Below, piece after piece: positions 19,545-28,117 of a stretch of DNA of 64,000 nt. A program made the translations under genes and the position numbers. The stretch's first letter is position 1, and each line of letters starts with the position of its first letter. This DNA is from an uncultured Clostridia bacterium. GTDB lineage: Bacteria > Bacillota > Clostridia > Oscillospirales > Acutalibacteraceae. The notes beneath the pieces are model-generated. The model made no database searches. It was given only the letters and a program-made list of their open reading frames with translations, and was not told the DNA's origin. The stretch is from assembly GCA_947625785.1 (NCBI GenBank), contig CANQPS010000003.1, positions 62,001 through 126,000 on the forward strand. Reading direction: 5' to 3'.

Positions 19545-20717
19545 TCAACCCTCCCTTTTTGCGCCGCATTTAGGGCAAAACTTGCCGGGCTTTATGAACT
19601 TAAATCCACATTTTGAACAAGTGTCCGATGAAGACTGCGGAGTACCACAATTATCGCAAAACGCGGCTCCGGGAGTTAATTCTGCACCACATTGATTGCA
19701 GAACAAGGTTGCCTGCTGAGATGGTACTGAATTATTTATTCCGGCAAAGGCACCATTAATAGCACCTCCAACTACACCACCTACCGCGCCGCCTACTCCT
19801 GCCATTGTGCCAAGCCCGACGCCCATATTGGTAAACTGTCCAACTGCTTCGTTTCTTGCGACATCTTGCGCCACATCAAAACCGCGCTCCTGTTGATAGG
19901 TATATCCTTCTTGGGCGCGTTTCGTTGCCTGCGCCTGAGAGTCGATAACTACCTTTTGTGCTTCAGTCTGTGCATATATTACGTCTGTTTGCTGGCGCAA
20001 CCTTGCCTCAGCAATGTCTGCATATTGACGGAAATGGAGTTCTTTAAATTTTTCGTATTGTGGATCCCCATCCGGCTTTACAATAACCGTAACAAAGAAC
20101 CGTTTCAGGTTTACCCCGTAATCAAGAAAATCGTCATCAAGCTTTGCCTTTATTGCGGCGGAAAAAGATTCAAGTTGCTCGTCAATTTCAAAAATATTAA
20201 TTGCGCTGGATCGCATCTCCTGAGCGATATAGGTCTTGACTTTTGTCATTAAAAACGCCCGGAAAAAATTCGTTAACTGATTCCGTTCCAGTACTCGTTC
20301 TGTACCGACAAGGTTAATGAGTAATTTCCTTGAATCTGACACGCTCAGCGACATTTCACCGCTTGCACCTATTGACAGTGGAAACCTATATGTAGGTTCT
20401 ATATACTGAACCTTGCTATCTGTACCCCATTTAATGGACATTTGCTCGGTTTTATTGATAAAATATACCTCGCAGTGGAACGGGTTTTTCCCATCTGTCG
20501 GAATGTTTGCGAGTTTCTTCAACAGTGGGATATTTTGCGTTTCGAGCGTATAACGCCCCGGACCAAATAGATCCAGTGCCTGACCATTCATAAAGAAGAT
20601 TGCTTCCTGCGATTCATGGACGATTAACTGTGAAGTGGTGTTAAAGTCCTCGCAGGGATGCTTCCATATAAATGTGCTATTATCGCCCTCATATTTAATT
20701 ACCTCAGCGATTACCAT
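19545..20717 (-). CDS. SPFH-domain protein with C-terminal double zinc ribbon (YdjI-like)
   Basis: 390 residues. Residues about 1-290 are an SPFH/prohibitin-like domain of the virion-core/YdjI type (VIKYEGDNSTFIWKHPCEDFNTTSQLIVHESQEAIFF; FGPGRYTL; YIEPTYRFPLSIGASGE). A Gly-rich hydrophobic linker (MGVGLGTMAGVGGAVGGVVG) follows, then two zinc ribbons (CNQCGAEL...CDNCG and CSKCGFKF...CPKCG). SPFH proteins scaffold membrane microdomains. It is first gene of the operon. A perfect AAAGGAGG site precedes the ATG, and directly upstream lies a segment flanked by inverted repeats that could switch expression. Confidence 0.88.
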   Translation of the reverse strand: MVIAEVIKYEGDNSTFIWKHPCEDFNTTSQLIVHESQEAIFFMNGQALDLFGPGRYTLETQNIPLLKKLANIPTDGKNPFHCEVYFINKTEQMSIKWGTDSKVQYIEPTYRFPLSIGASGEMSLSVSDSRKLLINLVGTERVLERNQLTNFFRAFLMTKVKTYIAQEMRSSAINIFEIDEQLESFSAAIKAKLDDDFLDYGVNLKRFFVTVIVKPDGDPQYEKFKELHFRQYADIAEARLRQQTDVIYAQTEAQKVVIDSQAQATKRAQEGYTYQQERGFDVAQDVARNEAVGQFTNMGVGLGTMAGVGGAVGGVVGGAINGAFAGINNSVPSQQATLFCNQCGAELTPGAAFCDNCGTPQSSSDTCSKCGFKFIKPGKFCPKCGAKREG

Positions 20718-20811
20718 TTTTCGACCTCCTTTTGAATAGCAACATAATCGGTATTATGTTCTTTTTCGTAATGAAGGGGAAACGGAAAAATGTAAAAATA
20801 GGTGCAGAAAA

Positions 20812-20910
20812 TCAAGTCCATTCCATAGTCTTTTCAAAACGCTTTGAATGGGCTTGGGTTGTTATGTTCTTTTTTGACAATTTTCTAAACAATTCCATAT
20901 TTTTCATCAT
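20812..20910 (-). CDS. Possible 32-residue peptide inside the invertible segment
   Basis: A short frame MMKNMELFRKL... with an AGGTGA site 5-6 bases before the ATG, oriented toward the SPFH operon in the present arrangement. It is rich in Lys and has no known motif. Its length makes coincidence possible. Confidence 0.25.
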   Translation of the reverse strand: MMKNMELFRKLSKKNITTQAHSKRFEKTMEWT

Positions 20911-20927
20911 AATTTCACCTGAACCAC

Positions 20928-20956
20928 TTGATTTTTCAAGGTGTTCGTGATATACT
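20928..20956 (+). promoter_or_regulatory. Sigma-A promoter within the invertible segment, now facing away from the operon
   Basis: TTGATT (20928-20933), 17-base spacer, TATACT (20951-20956). It is followed by the small palindrome ACTTTAGTAAAGT near the start site, which could bind a repressor. Inversion would place the -10 near 20807-20812 on the minus strand, about 90 bases before the SPFH start codon. Confidence 0.7.
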
Positions 20957-21025
20957 TACTTTAGTAAAGTTGGGATTGGTGTATTCGCCACCCGATTTTT
21001 ACAACATAATACCGATTATGTTGCA

Positions 21026-21049
21026 GTCGCCGCAAACGGCGGCTTTTTT
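21026..21049 (+). terminator. Terminator just outside the invertible segment
   Basis: GTCGCCG CAAA CGGCGGC stem followed by TTTTTT on the plus strand. In the present orientation it would stop transcripts from the segment promoter after about 85 bases. Confidence 0.8.
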
Positions 21050-21891
21050 CATATAATCAGCCGCATACGCTCCATGCGCTGGCGGTGTTCTGTGCCAGTT
21101 GAGATGATGTAGATCCGTGTCGTATTGACGCTGCTATGTCCGAGAATATCGGCGAGTTTGGCAATATCCTTTTCGATGCCGTAGAACACACGTGCGAACA
21201 GGTGGCGCAGATTGTGGGGAAAAACTTTTTGTGGATTGACGCCCGCCTCTGCGGACAGGCTTTTCATCTCCCGCCAGATGTTCGTGCGGCTCATAGGCTT
21301 GCCGGTGCGGGTAACGAAAACCGCACCGCTTGTGATGTTTTGTTCTGCGATATAGCGGAGCAGTTTCTTTTGCAGGGGCTTGACGAGAAAGACCATCCTC
21401 GTCTTGCCTTTGAGTGATACCACCGCCTCGCCGTTTTTGACCGCTTCTACCGTAATAAACGGCAGCTCGCTCACTCGAATGCCTGTCCCGCAGATGGTTT
21501 GTAAAATGAGGTTCAGGCGTTCATTGTGCTTACTTTGTGCCGCCCGGCAGAGGCGTTCGTACTCCGTTTTGGTCAGTTCCTTTTCCTCCGGGCAAAAGAC
21601 CTGCCGCTGAACTTTCAGAGACTTTACCCGCAACTCGTACCAACCGAGAAAAGAAAACAGACTGTTCAGCGATGCCAGCATGGAATTGATGCTTCGTACG
21701 GCATACCCGTTGTCTATCAGATTCTGCTTGTAAACGATAACGCTATCTTTTGTGATTGTCCCGTCGCAGAACGCAGAAAACGCCGTCACGTCACGGATAT
21801 ACTTTTCCAATGTATTTTCGCTCTTTTCCTCCTCCCGCAAATAATTACGAAACCGCTCAATTTCTTTACTTGTCAAAAAATGTCCTTTCAT
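21049..21891 (-). CDS. Tyrosine recombinase (XerC/D-like invertase or integrase)
   Basis: 280 residues. An N-terminal SAM-like core-binding domain (ERFRNYLREEEKSENTLEKYIRDVTAF) is followed by the catalytic domain. All catalytic residues are visible: R139 (GTGIRVSEL), a Lys at 161/163, H226 and R229 (HNLRHLF), H252 (GHSSVNTTRIY) and Y261. It lacks the extra arm-binding domain of most conjugative-element integrases. It lies directly beside the inverted-repeat promoter segment, so the likely job is inverting it. Integration of a mobile unit is the alternative. Confidence 0.92.
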   Translation of the reverse strand: MKGHFLTSKEIERFRNYLREEEKSENTLEKYIRDVTAFSAFCDGTITKDSVIVYKQNLIDNGYAVRSINSMLASLNSLFSFLGWYELRVKSLKVQRQVFCPEEKELTKTEYERLCRAAQSKHNERLNLILQTICGTGIRVSELPFITVEAVKNGEAVVSLKGKTRMVFLVKPLQKKLLRYIAEQNITSGAVFVTRTGKPMSRTNIWREMKSLSAEAGVNPQKVFPHNLRHLFARVFYGIEKDIAKLADILGHSSVNTTRIYIISTGTEHRQRMERMRLII

Positions 21892-22011
21892 AGTATTTAC
21901 CTCCGGATAAGTAGTGTTTTTAGTTTATCCGAAAAGTATGAATGGAAAGTGTCCGTAATATTGTAGGTCGGTTCTTCGGATAAAACGAATGTGTGGATTT
22001 CCTTGCATAGC

Positions 22012-22056
22012 AAAGCCCCGCCCGATTGCAGATTTTCTGCGTTTCGGACGAGGCTT
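22012..22056 (-). terminator. Terminator after the sigma-like gene
   Basis: AGCCTCGTCCGAAACGCAGA / TCTGCAATCGGGCGGGGCT forms an imperfect but long stem between the 22072 stop and the recombinase gene. A T run follows on the plus side, so it may act in both directions. Confidence 0.65.
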
Positions 22057-22071
22057 TTTGCATTTTATGGG

Positions 22072-23217
22072 TTATATTTTCGTAATCGGTATGACAACCG
22101 TCTGCGGGAACTGTTCCTTTTCGGCTTGACGGACAATCCAATCTCCTGCGGCGGCAAAGAAGAAGCCGCCTTTTTTGTCGGCGTAAACGTAGCGGGTGAC
22201 TTCGTAATCGTCGTCGCCCGGTGTGTAGTGAATCTCGCCCCAGTCGTTATTGTGATCGGCGCAGTATTCGTAGACGATGTTTGTTTTTGCCTTTTTCTTA
22301 CGCCTGAATTCTACGATATGGATATAGCCGTCTATGGCAAGCTCAATGAGAATTTTGTCGTATGCCTTATGAACGATGCGGTATGCGGTGTCAGGCGAGG
22401 AAAGCGTGTGCTGTAAAGCAAGATATGCGTAGGCTTTTTTCTCTCGGAACAGTAATATTTTCTCGCCATTTTCATCGGTACCGTTCTCCAAGATACCGTG
22501 ACATTCTCTGTAAAAGCCGAGATGGTCAGCGATCATCGAACGCTCCCGAATATCCAACTTCTCATAGCGATCAAAGACGGCTCCAGCCAGCCATTCGTCA
22601 AAGAAAAGTTTACTCGGAACGGTGGAATCGTCTCTCGCCACGTCTTCTGCCGTGCTTTCGCCCTCCTCGTCGGCGTACCGACGGTAAAAATCGACGTAAC
22701 TCATGCTCCGAAGCCCTGCTTCGATAATCTCCCTTGTATCTTTGACACTTTTGCCGATCTCGGCAGCAATGTGGGCTATCGTTTCATTATCGGCTTTTCT
22801 GTATTTATTATACAGTGCCATCGCTTTGCGGAGCAGTTTGTATTCATCACTGTTATGAACCGTATATCCTGTCCGCATCGTGCGGATATATTCGTCCACT
22901 TCATTCTTTACATAGTGTTCCTTATAAACAAGAAACGGAACGCCGAGAGCAACATCATAATTGGCAAGCGCTTTCAGGATGCCGAACACGGCAGCTTGCT
23001 TTAAGTCAACAAAATGCCCGTGCATTGAATATTCCTGCACGGTGTTCATGGCCCGTGTGTTCAGTATTGGCTCATAGTAATGCAGAAACCAATCGAAATA
23101 CTTTTCATCCTTTTCGGAAAAGTACAGAGCGATATATTTCTGAAAATCGTCCAGCTTCGGCGGCGCCGGCTTCATGCAGTACAGATACAGATCTTCCATC
23201 CAGCGGTTGTTTTTCAC
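22072..23217 (-). CDS. Sigma-70-like protein of a mobile element
   Basis: 381 residues from a GTG start with AAAGGA ahead of it. The region LKQAAVFGILKALANYDVALGVPFLVYKEHYVKNEVDEYIRTMRTG resembles sigma-70 region 2, followed by a region-3-like helix-turn-helix (NETIAHIAAEIGKSVKDTREIIEAGLRSMSYVDF). The C-terminal third is not sigma-like. Such proteins occur in clostridial integrative elements beside a cysteine-rich protein like the gene just upstream. Probable role: transcription of element genes. Base composition (about half GC) differs sharply from the core chromosome, a sign of transfer. Confidence 0.65.
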   Translation of the reverse strand: MKNNRWMEDLYLYCMKPAPPKLDDFQKYIALYFSEKDEKYFDWFLHYYEPILNTRAMNTVQEYSMHGHFVDLKQAAVFGILKALANYDVALGVPFLVYKEHYVKNEVDEYIRTMRTGYTVHNSDEYKLLRKAMALYNKYRKADNETIAHIAAEIGKSVKDTREIIEAGLRSMSYVDFYRRYADEEGESTAEDVARDDSTVPSKLFFDEWLAGAVFDRYEKLDIRERSMIADHLGFYRECHGILENGTDENGEKILLFREKKAYAYLALQHTLSSPDTAYRIVHKAYDKILIELAIDGYIHIVEFRRKKKAKTNIVYEYCADHNNDWGEIHYTPGDDDYEVTRYVYADKKGGFFFAAAGDWIVRQAEKEQFPQTVVIPITKI

Positions 23218-23233
23218 CGGCGCGCTTCCTTTC

Positions 23234-24057
23234 TCATTTCAGCTTTCCGTCTGTTTCGGCATACAGCGCCGCACGGCTCATGTCTTTTTCATACTGCTCT
23301 TTTGCACAGCGGTCATCGGACAATGCCCGCAGCTTATGCTCCTTGGCAAGCCGTTTGGCGGCTTCGGCAAAATCCTTCGGAATCGTTCCCCCGACCACAT
23401 TCGGTGCGGATCGCAGCGCAGCGAAGGTCGTAGATCGCCTTGACCGGATCGCTTTTTGCTTTTTCTTTTCGGTTCAGCACAGCGTCATACTTGCGGCAGG
23501 AGATACTCTTTCCCCGGTATGGCTCCGGTGCGATTCCGTAGGAGCAGTATTTCTGCCGTCGGGCGCTTTGCATGAGGAAATACCTTCCGCAAATCTCACA
23601 TTTGCGGGGATAATGTCCGAAGTGAAGTCCCTCAAAGAAATCAGTCAGGATTAGATCATAATAGCTGTCAAAATCCAGCCGGTCGGCAAGCGTGTCAAAG
23701 AAGCGTAGGATCGACCGGATTGCGTCTATCTTTTGCTCGGTTTCCGAAAAGTCGCCCGTCATTCTTTGCGCCGTGCCTGCGGAAATTTCCTCCTGCGGCA
23801 GCAGGCTGAGCCGTGCTTTTGCGGCAAAGTATGTGCAAATTGCTTGCCCGACTTCTTCCGTAAACAGCGAAACAGTCGTTTCCCGGATCGCATCCGTATC
23901 CACCCCGTCAAACGGGCGCAGTTTCGGCAGCGTCTTTACGGCTTCCAATGCGTTTGCACCGGTTTTCACAAACTCGGAAATATTCAGATACCCGTTTTGC
24001 AGCTGCCGCAGGATATATCTGCGGGCGGCGGAACGGAATGTGAAAGAGATGATATCT
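23234..24057 (-). pseudogene. Cysteine-cluster mobile-element protein, frameshifted and truncated
   Basis: The longest frame (from a GTG at 23969) contains CEICGRYFLMQSARRQKYCSYG and the conserved YDLRCAAIRTECGRG. After a run of five G near 23390 it goes out of frame. Dropping one G continues as TIPKDFAEAAKRLAKEHKLRALSDDRCAKEQYEKDMSRAALYAET and ends at 23234, 16 bases before the sigma-like start. Upstream, the frame stays open to 24057 (LRQLQNGYLNISEFV) but has no proper start; it meets the relaxase fragment head-on there. So it has a +1 frameshift and lost its N-terminus. Confidence 0.75.
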
Positions 24058-24381
24058 GACTACCGTTTTTTGCGGGAGAACGGCATTCACACGGTTTCCG
24101 ACCTGCAAGCCAATCTGGACGGGAGCAAAGCAGAGTTGTCCGATTTGGAAGAAGAACGAAACCGTATCAGTAACCACATTCGCCGCCCGAAATTCCCAGA
24201 GGAGCAGGCACAAAACAAGGAACGCCGCAAGGCGGTTTCCAAACAGATGAAGCCTGTCCGGGAACGGCTTCACCGTGCGGAGAGGATTTTGGAAAAATCC
24301 CCGCATTTATATGAATTACTAAAACAGGAGCATGAGCTGGAACGAAAAGCCCGTGCCAGATATTTAGAGAGGAGCAGATAA
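24040..24381 (+). pseudogene. C-terminal fragment of a relaxase/mobilisation protein
   Basis: About 114 codons. The recognisable part is EMISDYRFLRENGIHTVSDLQANLDGSKAELSDLEEERNRISNHIRR, a coiled-coil tail as in relaxases of clostridial mobilisable elements. The catalytic N-terminal domain (Tyr and HUH motif) is absent because the frame abuts unrelated sequence near 24040-24060. It ends at the base before parB, as expected in such an operon. Not functional for DNA nicking. Confidence 0.65.
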
Positions 24382-25209
24382 ATGAAAAATACAAGAAACA
24401 AACCGGTTGATCTGTCGGTTGAAAAAATACGCCCTTTTGAGGAGCATCCGTTCAAGGTAAAGGACGATGATGAAATGAACGCACTGATCGAAATCGTACA
24501 GACGGTCGGGATTTTATCTCCGCTGATCGTCCGACCGATAGAAAACTCAGACGAATACGAGGTCATAAGCGGACACCGCCGCTTACACGCCGCAATTAAG
24601 GCAGGTGCTGAACAAGTTCCTGCCTTCATTTATACTGTCAGTCGGGATGAAGCGGCAGTTATGCTTGTGGACAGCAATCTCCACCGGGAGCATATCCTGC
24701 CAAGCGAAAAGGCGTTTGCGTACAAGATGAAGGCAGAGGCTATGGCACATCAGGGCTGGAGGTCAGATTTAACTTCTGGACAAGTTATCCCGAAGTCCGA
24801 TGCCAACCGCACAACGGCAAAAATCGGTGAAGATACAGGTGAGAGTTACGAGACCGTCCAGCGTTATATCCGCATAACCTACCTGATCCTCGAATTTCTT
24901 GACAAAATGGACGAGGGAAATATGGTGCTTTCCGTGGGCGTGGAGCTTTCGTATCTGGAGCCGTGGGCGCAGAAATCTATCTTGGAGCAGTGCGAGGTGA
25001 ACGATTGCACCCCGTCCTATTCGCAGGCATTCCGGCTCCACAAGGCGAATCGGGACAGACTGCTCACTGATGAGGTTACCGAGAGCATTATGCAGGAAGA
25101 AAAGGCAAATCAACGGGAAATGTTCAAGCTGCCGATGGAACAGATTCGCAGATATGTTCTGAACGCCAATCCAAAACAGGCGAAGGATTTCGTTCTCAAA
25201 GCCTGCTAG
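24382..25209 (+). CDS. ParB/RepB-type partition protein
   Basis: 275 residues with a ParB N-terminal domain: EKIRPFEEHPFKVKDDDEMNALIEIVQTVGILSPLIVRPI, the CTP-binding motif SGHRRLHAA and the DSNLHREH motif. A helix-turn-helix follows (TTAKIGEDTGESYETVQRYIRITYL). Such ParB-like proteins are common cargo of integrative elements, where they may aid maintenance or replication. No parA is adjacent. It starts directly after the relaxase remnant. Confidence 0.88.
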   Translation: MKNTRNKPVDLSVEKIRPFEEHPFKVKDDDEMNALIEIVQTVGILSPLIVRPIENSDEYEVISGHRRLHAAIKAGAEQVPAFIYTVSRDEAAVMLVDSNLHREHILPSEKAFAYKMKAEAMAHQGWRSDLTSGQVIPKSDANRTTAKIGEDTGESYETVQRYIRITYLILEFLDKMDEGNMVLSVGVELSYLEPWAQKSILEQCEVNDCTPSYSQAFRLHKANRDRLLTDEVTESIMQEEKANQREMFKLPMEQIRRYVLNANPKQAKDFVLKAC

Positions 25210-25266
25210 CATTATCGTAAATTCCTCATCCGGCAGAAAAACCGTGACAAAAGGTAAGGCGGCGTT

Positions 25267-25512
25267 ATGGAATTTGTGATGAACGCCGTCTTTCATTATG
25301 CCAAAGACAGCGAAAAATATATTCGGCATTTTCAAGAGAAGCGTCCGGATTATGCTGCCCGTGACCTGTATCATTACTCGGCCGAGCAGCTCCGTGCACT
25401 GCTTGCCTCTTTCAAAGCAAACGGCACATTGGAATCGGACAAAACAATTTGCTATCATTCAAGCAGAAAAGACTGTATCGGGGCGAACGCCGGTTCGCCC
25501 CGGTTTATCTAA
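25267..25512 (+). CDS. Small unknown mobile-element protein, probably truncated
   Basis: 81 residues starting MEFVMNAVFHYAKDSEKYIRHFQEKRPDYAARDLYHYSAEQLRALLASFKAN, a helical, charged sequence placed after parB in the element. The last 25 residues look unrelated (SSRKDCIGANAGSPRFI) and run into the recombinase junction, so the original C-terminus may be lost. I do not recognise the family. Confidence 0.4.
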   Translation: MEFVMNAVFHYAKDSEKYIRHFQEKRPDYAARDLYHYSAEQLRALLASFKANGTLESDKTICYHSSRKDCIGANAGSPRFI

Positions 25513-25527
25513 AAGGAGGAACAACGG

Positions 25528-27138
25528 ATGCGGGACATTGAACACAATAAGATCAAAGCAGTCGCCTGTTACAAGTTAGACCGTATCGGACGAAAAACCG
25601 CAGACCTTATGCGGCTTTTGGAATATTTGGAGTGCCACAATGTTATCCTGCTTGTATGCTCCAATAATATCAACACCCAAAACAATACCTCCAAGATTAT
25701 CATTCAGGTGCTTGCCATCATTGCGGAATTTGAGCGTGACATCTTAACCGAGCAAATTCAGGATAATCTGATGGAGCTTGCCAAGGACGGACGCTGGCTC
25801 GGCTGCAATACGCCTACCGGCTTCATCTCCAAGCGGATTACGACCGGCAGCGGAAAGAACAAAAACGCCGTCAGCCATTTGGAAAGCATCGAGTCGGAAA
25901 AACGGCTCGTTCAGAAAATTTACGAAACCTTCCGCAGTACCCGTTCCATTCAGACAACGGCGAAAATCATAAGCCGGAGCTATAAAACAAAACAGGGTGC
26001 CGATTTTAACGCCTCGACCACAAGGCTTATCCTGACCAATCCGATCTACTGTGTGGCGGACGAAACCGCCTACCGCTATTTTCTGGAGCAAGGCGGAAAT
26101 CTTTTCGGTGAAATATCCGAGTTTGGCGGCAAACACGGCGTTTCCTGCTATAACAAAACCGATCAAAGCAAGATAGAGAACGAGGATTCCACCTTTTTCA
26201 ATCCGAAGTTCTCTCAGACCATGATACGAAAGCCGATAGAGAAATGGATCATTTCCGTCGGAGCGTACGAAGGATTTATTCCTTCCGACGAATGGATCGA
26301 AACGCAGACGCTACTGGCGGCGATCGCAGAAAAATACAACCGTCCGCATCGACGTACCAATGCGTTGTTGGCGGGAATTGTCTACTGCCCGCTTTGCGGC
26401 AGACGGCTGAGCGTCACATCCGAATCCGACCGTTGGACGCACGAAAAGCCCCGATTCAAATATACCTGCCCCGGCATCCGTAAAAAGGAATGTGCCTTTA
26501 AGGCGGTTGACGGTGTGCTGCTCGACGGATTTGTTGTAGCGCAGTTATCCAATCTCAGCGATGAAAGCGCCGCATACTACAACACCATTTTTAATGAAAA
26601 GCTGCAAAATCTCATATCGGGTGATAAGACCAAAGCCGAATATCGGGAGACAAGGAAAAGTAAAGAGCGCACGGAAGCGGCGATTGTGGCGCAGATGCGA
26701 AATTTGCGGGAAGCTGACGAACCGCTGCGAAAATTTATTTAGGTGGATATTACGGAGCTGACCAAAGAGTTGGAAAAGTTAGAAAAAGACCTTGCACGGA
26801 TAGAGGGAAGCAAGGTCGATAACGCCGTTATGCTCGAAGAGCTGAACGAGGTGCGAAAGAAGCTACTGTCCTTTGCCGAATATGCAAAGGACGCCAAACC
26901 GGAAGAACTTGTAAACCTGATTGCTACCGTAATTGAACGAATTTATATTACCACAGAGAACGGTAAACGTATTTGCCATATCTTTGTGAAAGGCTGCACA
27001 ACCGAAGACTATACAGACCTCTTCGGCTCAGCCGGTTACATAGCGGATTATGAGAATCCTCTCCGCTTTGATTTGTGTGATTCAGAACAGTGTAGAGAAC
27101 ACCACATGATACTTGCAATTCCATCTGGAATGTGCTAA
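25528..27138 (+). pseudogene. Large serine recombinase, N-truncated with in-frame TAG
   Basis: The visible start MRDIEHNKIKAVACYKLDRIGRKTADLMRLLEYLE is the middle of the resolvase domain. The first ~50 residues with the catalytic Ser are missing. The recombinase domain and a zinc ribbon (YCPLCGRRLSVTSES...TCPGIRKKEC) follow. TAG at 26740-26742 interrupts the same frame, which continues as VDITELTKELEKLEKDLARIEGSKVDNAVM, the usual coiled coil and C-terminal strand. Large serine recombinases integrate conjugative transposons; this copy cannot be catalytic. Confidence 0.88.
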
Positions 27139-27261
27139 ACTGCTTATATCGTCTCTTGTCATGACGATACCTCCTCGTTATTTTTACTTTTGGTTGGCAG
27201 ACCAAACTTATTATAACGCCGGAGGTTTTTATTTTCTACTTATAGCTAAAGCTTTTTTCTA

Positions 27262-27284
27262 CCCCCAGCTAAGCCGGGGGTTTT
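27262..27284 (+). terminator. Strong terminator downstream of the recombinase relic
   Basis: CCCCC AGCTAAGC CGGGGG stem with TTTT after it on the plus strand. The adjacent bases to 27375 show no gene. Confidence 0.8.
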
Positions 27285-27375
27285 CGTTACACAATGAAGC
27301 CGCCTCCGGCACACGATCTGGGGCGGCTTCTCCATGTAGCTTATTGAATTTTCACCGAGTCAAAACTTGACTTGC

Positions 27376-27801
27376 TTACTTGAGTTTCTTTTTCATAACC
27401 TTTGCGATTGTGTCGAGCGTTCCTTTTCTTGATTGATAAGCCATTGCTCCGCTCCAAGTGCTATATGTGCCAAGACCTTTTTCGCATTCGGAAAGGATAG
27501 TTTCCTCCGTCGTTGGGTGTCCGAAATCGAAGAAGATGCCTTGCTCCAGTCCATAAAGGATCCCGTCCTTTTCGCCCCAGCCATCGCAGATTGAGAAATA
27601 CACACGACCGTCGCCTGTGCGGAACAACGCTTCATCATCGCTGACCCTTCCGCAATAAGATATGCCGACTGTTGTCTTGACCTGTTCATCATCGTCATCT
27701 GCAAAGACAACTTTTTTGAAGGTATCGCCTACATGAAAGTCACGGCTTTTCCCGCAGATAGAAACGATTCTCCTTTCCTTTTTGAATTTGTTTGACAGCA
27801 T
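27376..27801 (-). CDS. Unknown protein downstream of a SAM-class riboswitch
   Basis: 141 residues, start ATG at 27801 with GGAGGAC ahead. It has an N-terminal basic stretch (MLSNKFKKERRIVSICG), a beta-rich centre (DEALFRTGDGRVYFSICDGWGEKDGILYGLEQGIFFDFG) and a basic C-terminus ending in KVMKKKLK. No signal peptide or known motif. Its leader carries a riboswitch and terminator, so its expression should rise when S-adenosylmethionine is scarce. No methionine gene is near. It may be unrelated cargo that landed behind the switch. Confidence 0.6.
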   Translation of the reverse strand: MLSNKFKKERRIVSICGKSRDFHVGDTFKKVVFADDDDEQVKTTVGISYCGRVSDDEALFRTGDGRVYFSICDGWGEKDGILYGLEQGIFFDFGHPTTEETILSECEKGLGTYSTWSGAMAYQSRKGTLDTIAKVMKKKLK

Positions 27802-27842
27802 TTTTCGTCCTCCGAATCATCAATAATTCCTAAAAAGAGGTC

Positions 27843-27973
27843 GAAAAAAGCGCCCATCGTTACCGACAGGCGTTAAACTGCATATCCACCCATCGGTCAA
27901 GCATTAGCACCTTACCTTTCGGCAGGTTGCTGTGCGGTCAACGGGCTTGTCCCTCACGCACTCTTAATAGGTG
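27843..27973 (-). promoter_or_regulatory. SAM-clan riboswitch (SAM-I or SAM-I/IV type) with terminator
   Basis: On the minus strand: P1 strands CACCTAT and ATGGGTG (27973-27967 and 27893-27887); AAGAG; P2 GTGCG/CGCAC enclosing GAGGGACAAGCCCGTTGA; AGCAACC; P3 CCTGCC GAAA GGTAAGG; then GGTGCTAAT. These are the core blocks of the S-box class. A long P4 is not evident, which points to the SAM-I/IV variant. The expression platform CGCCTGTCG GTAA CGATGGGCG plus TTTTTT (27872-27843) is a clear terminator. Confidence 0.82.
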
Positions 27974-28117
27974 TTTATATTATGCATCAAATTATATGAT
28001 TTGTCAAGAGTTCGAGCGCAAATTTCGAGTGTTTGCGGCGGGAAAATCCATAATTTATGATTTCACGCACGACTCATTTCACATTTAGCCATTTCAGAAT
28101 TTCATTCTCGTTTTTGC

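Larger units (their letters stand above)
20739..21024. promoter_or_regulatory. Putative invertible promoter segment with 22-bp inverted repeats
   Basis: Perfect 22-bp inverted repeats lie at 20739-20760 and 21003-21024, each with core AACATAATCGGTATTATGTT or its complement. The core is itself two 8-bp arms around an asymmetric CGGT, like a tyrosine-recombinase crossover site. The 242 bases between carry a promoter pointing away from the SPFH operon. A tyrosine recombinase gene ends 24 bases beyond the right repeat. Confidence 0.75.

Noticed and set aside
21049..21891. Recombinase as the integrase of the lysS island
   Set aside because: It lacks an arm-binding domain, is 27 kb from the lysS end and sits beside the inverted repeats; an inversion role fits better, though integration is not excluded.
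21925..21983. Inverted TTTATCCGAA / TTCGGATAAA upstream of the recombinase as a second invertible segment
   Set aside because: Only 10 bp with a 40-base gap and no promoter between; more likely an operator or chance.
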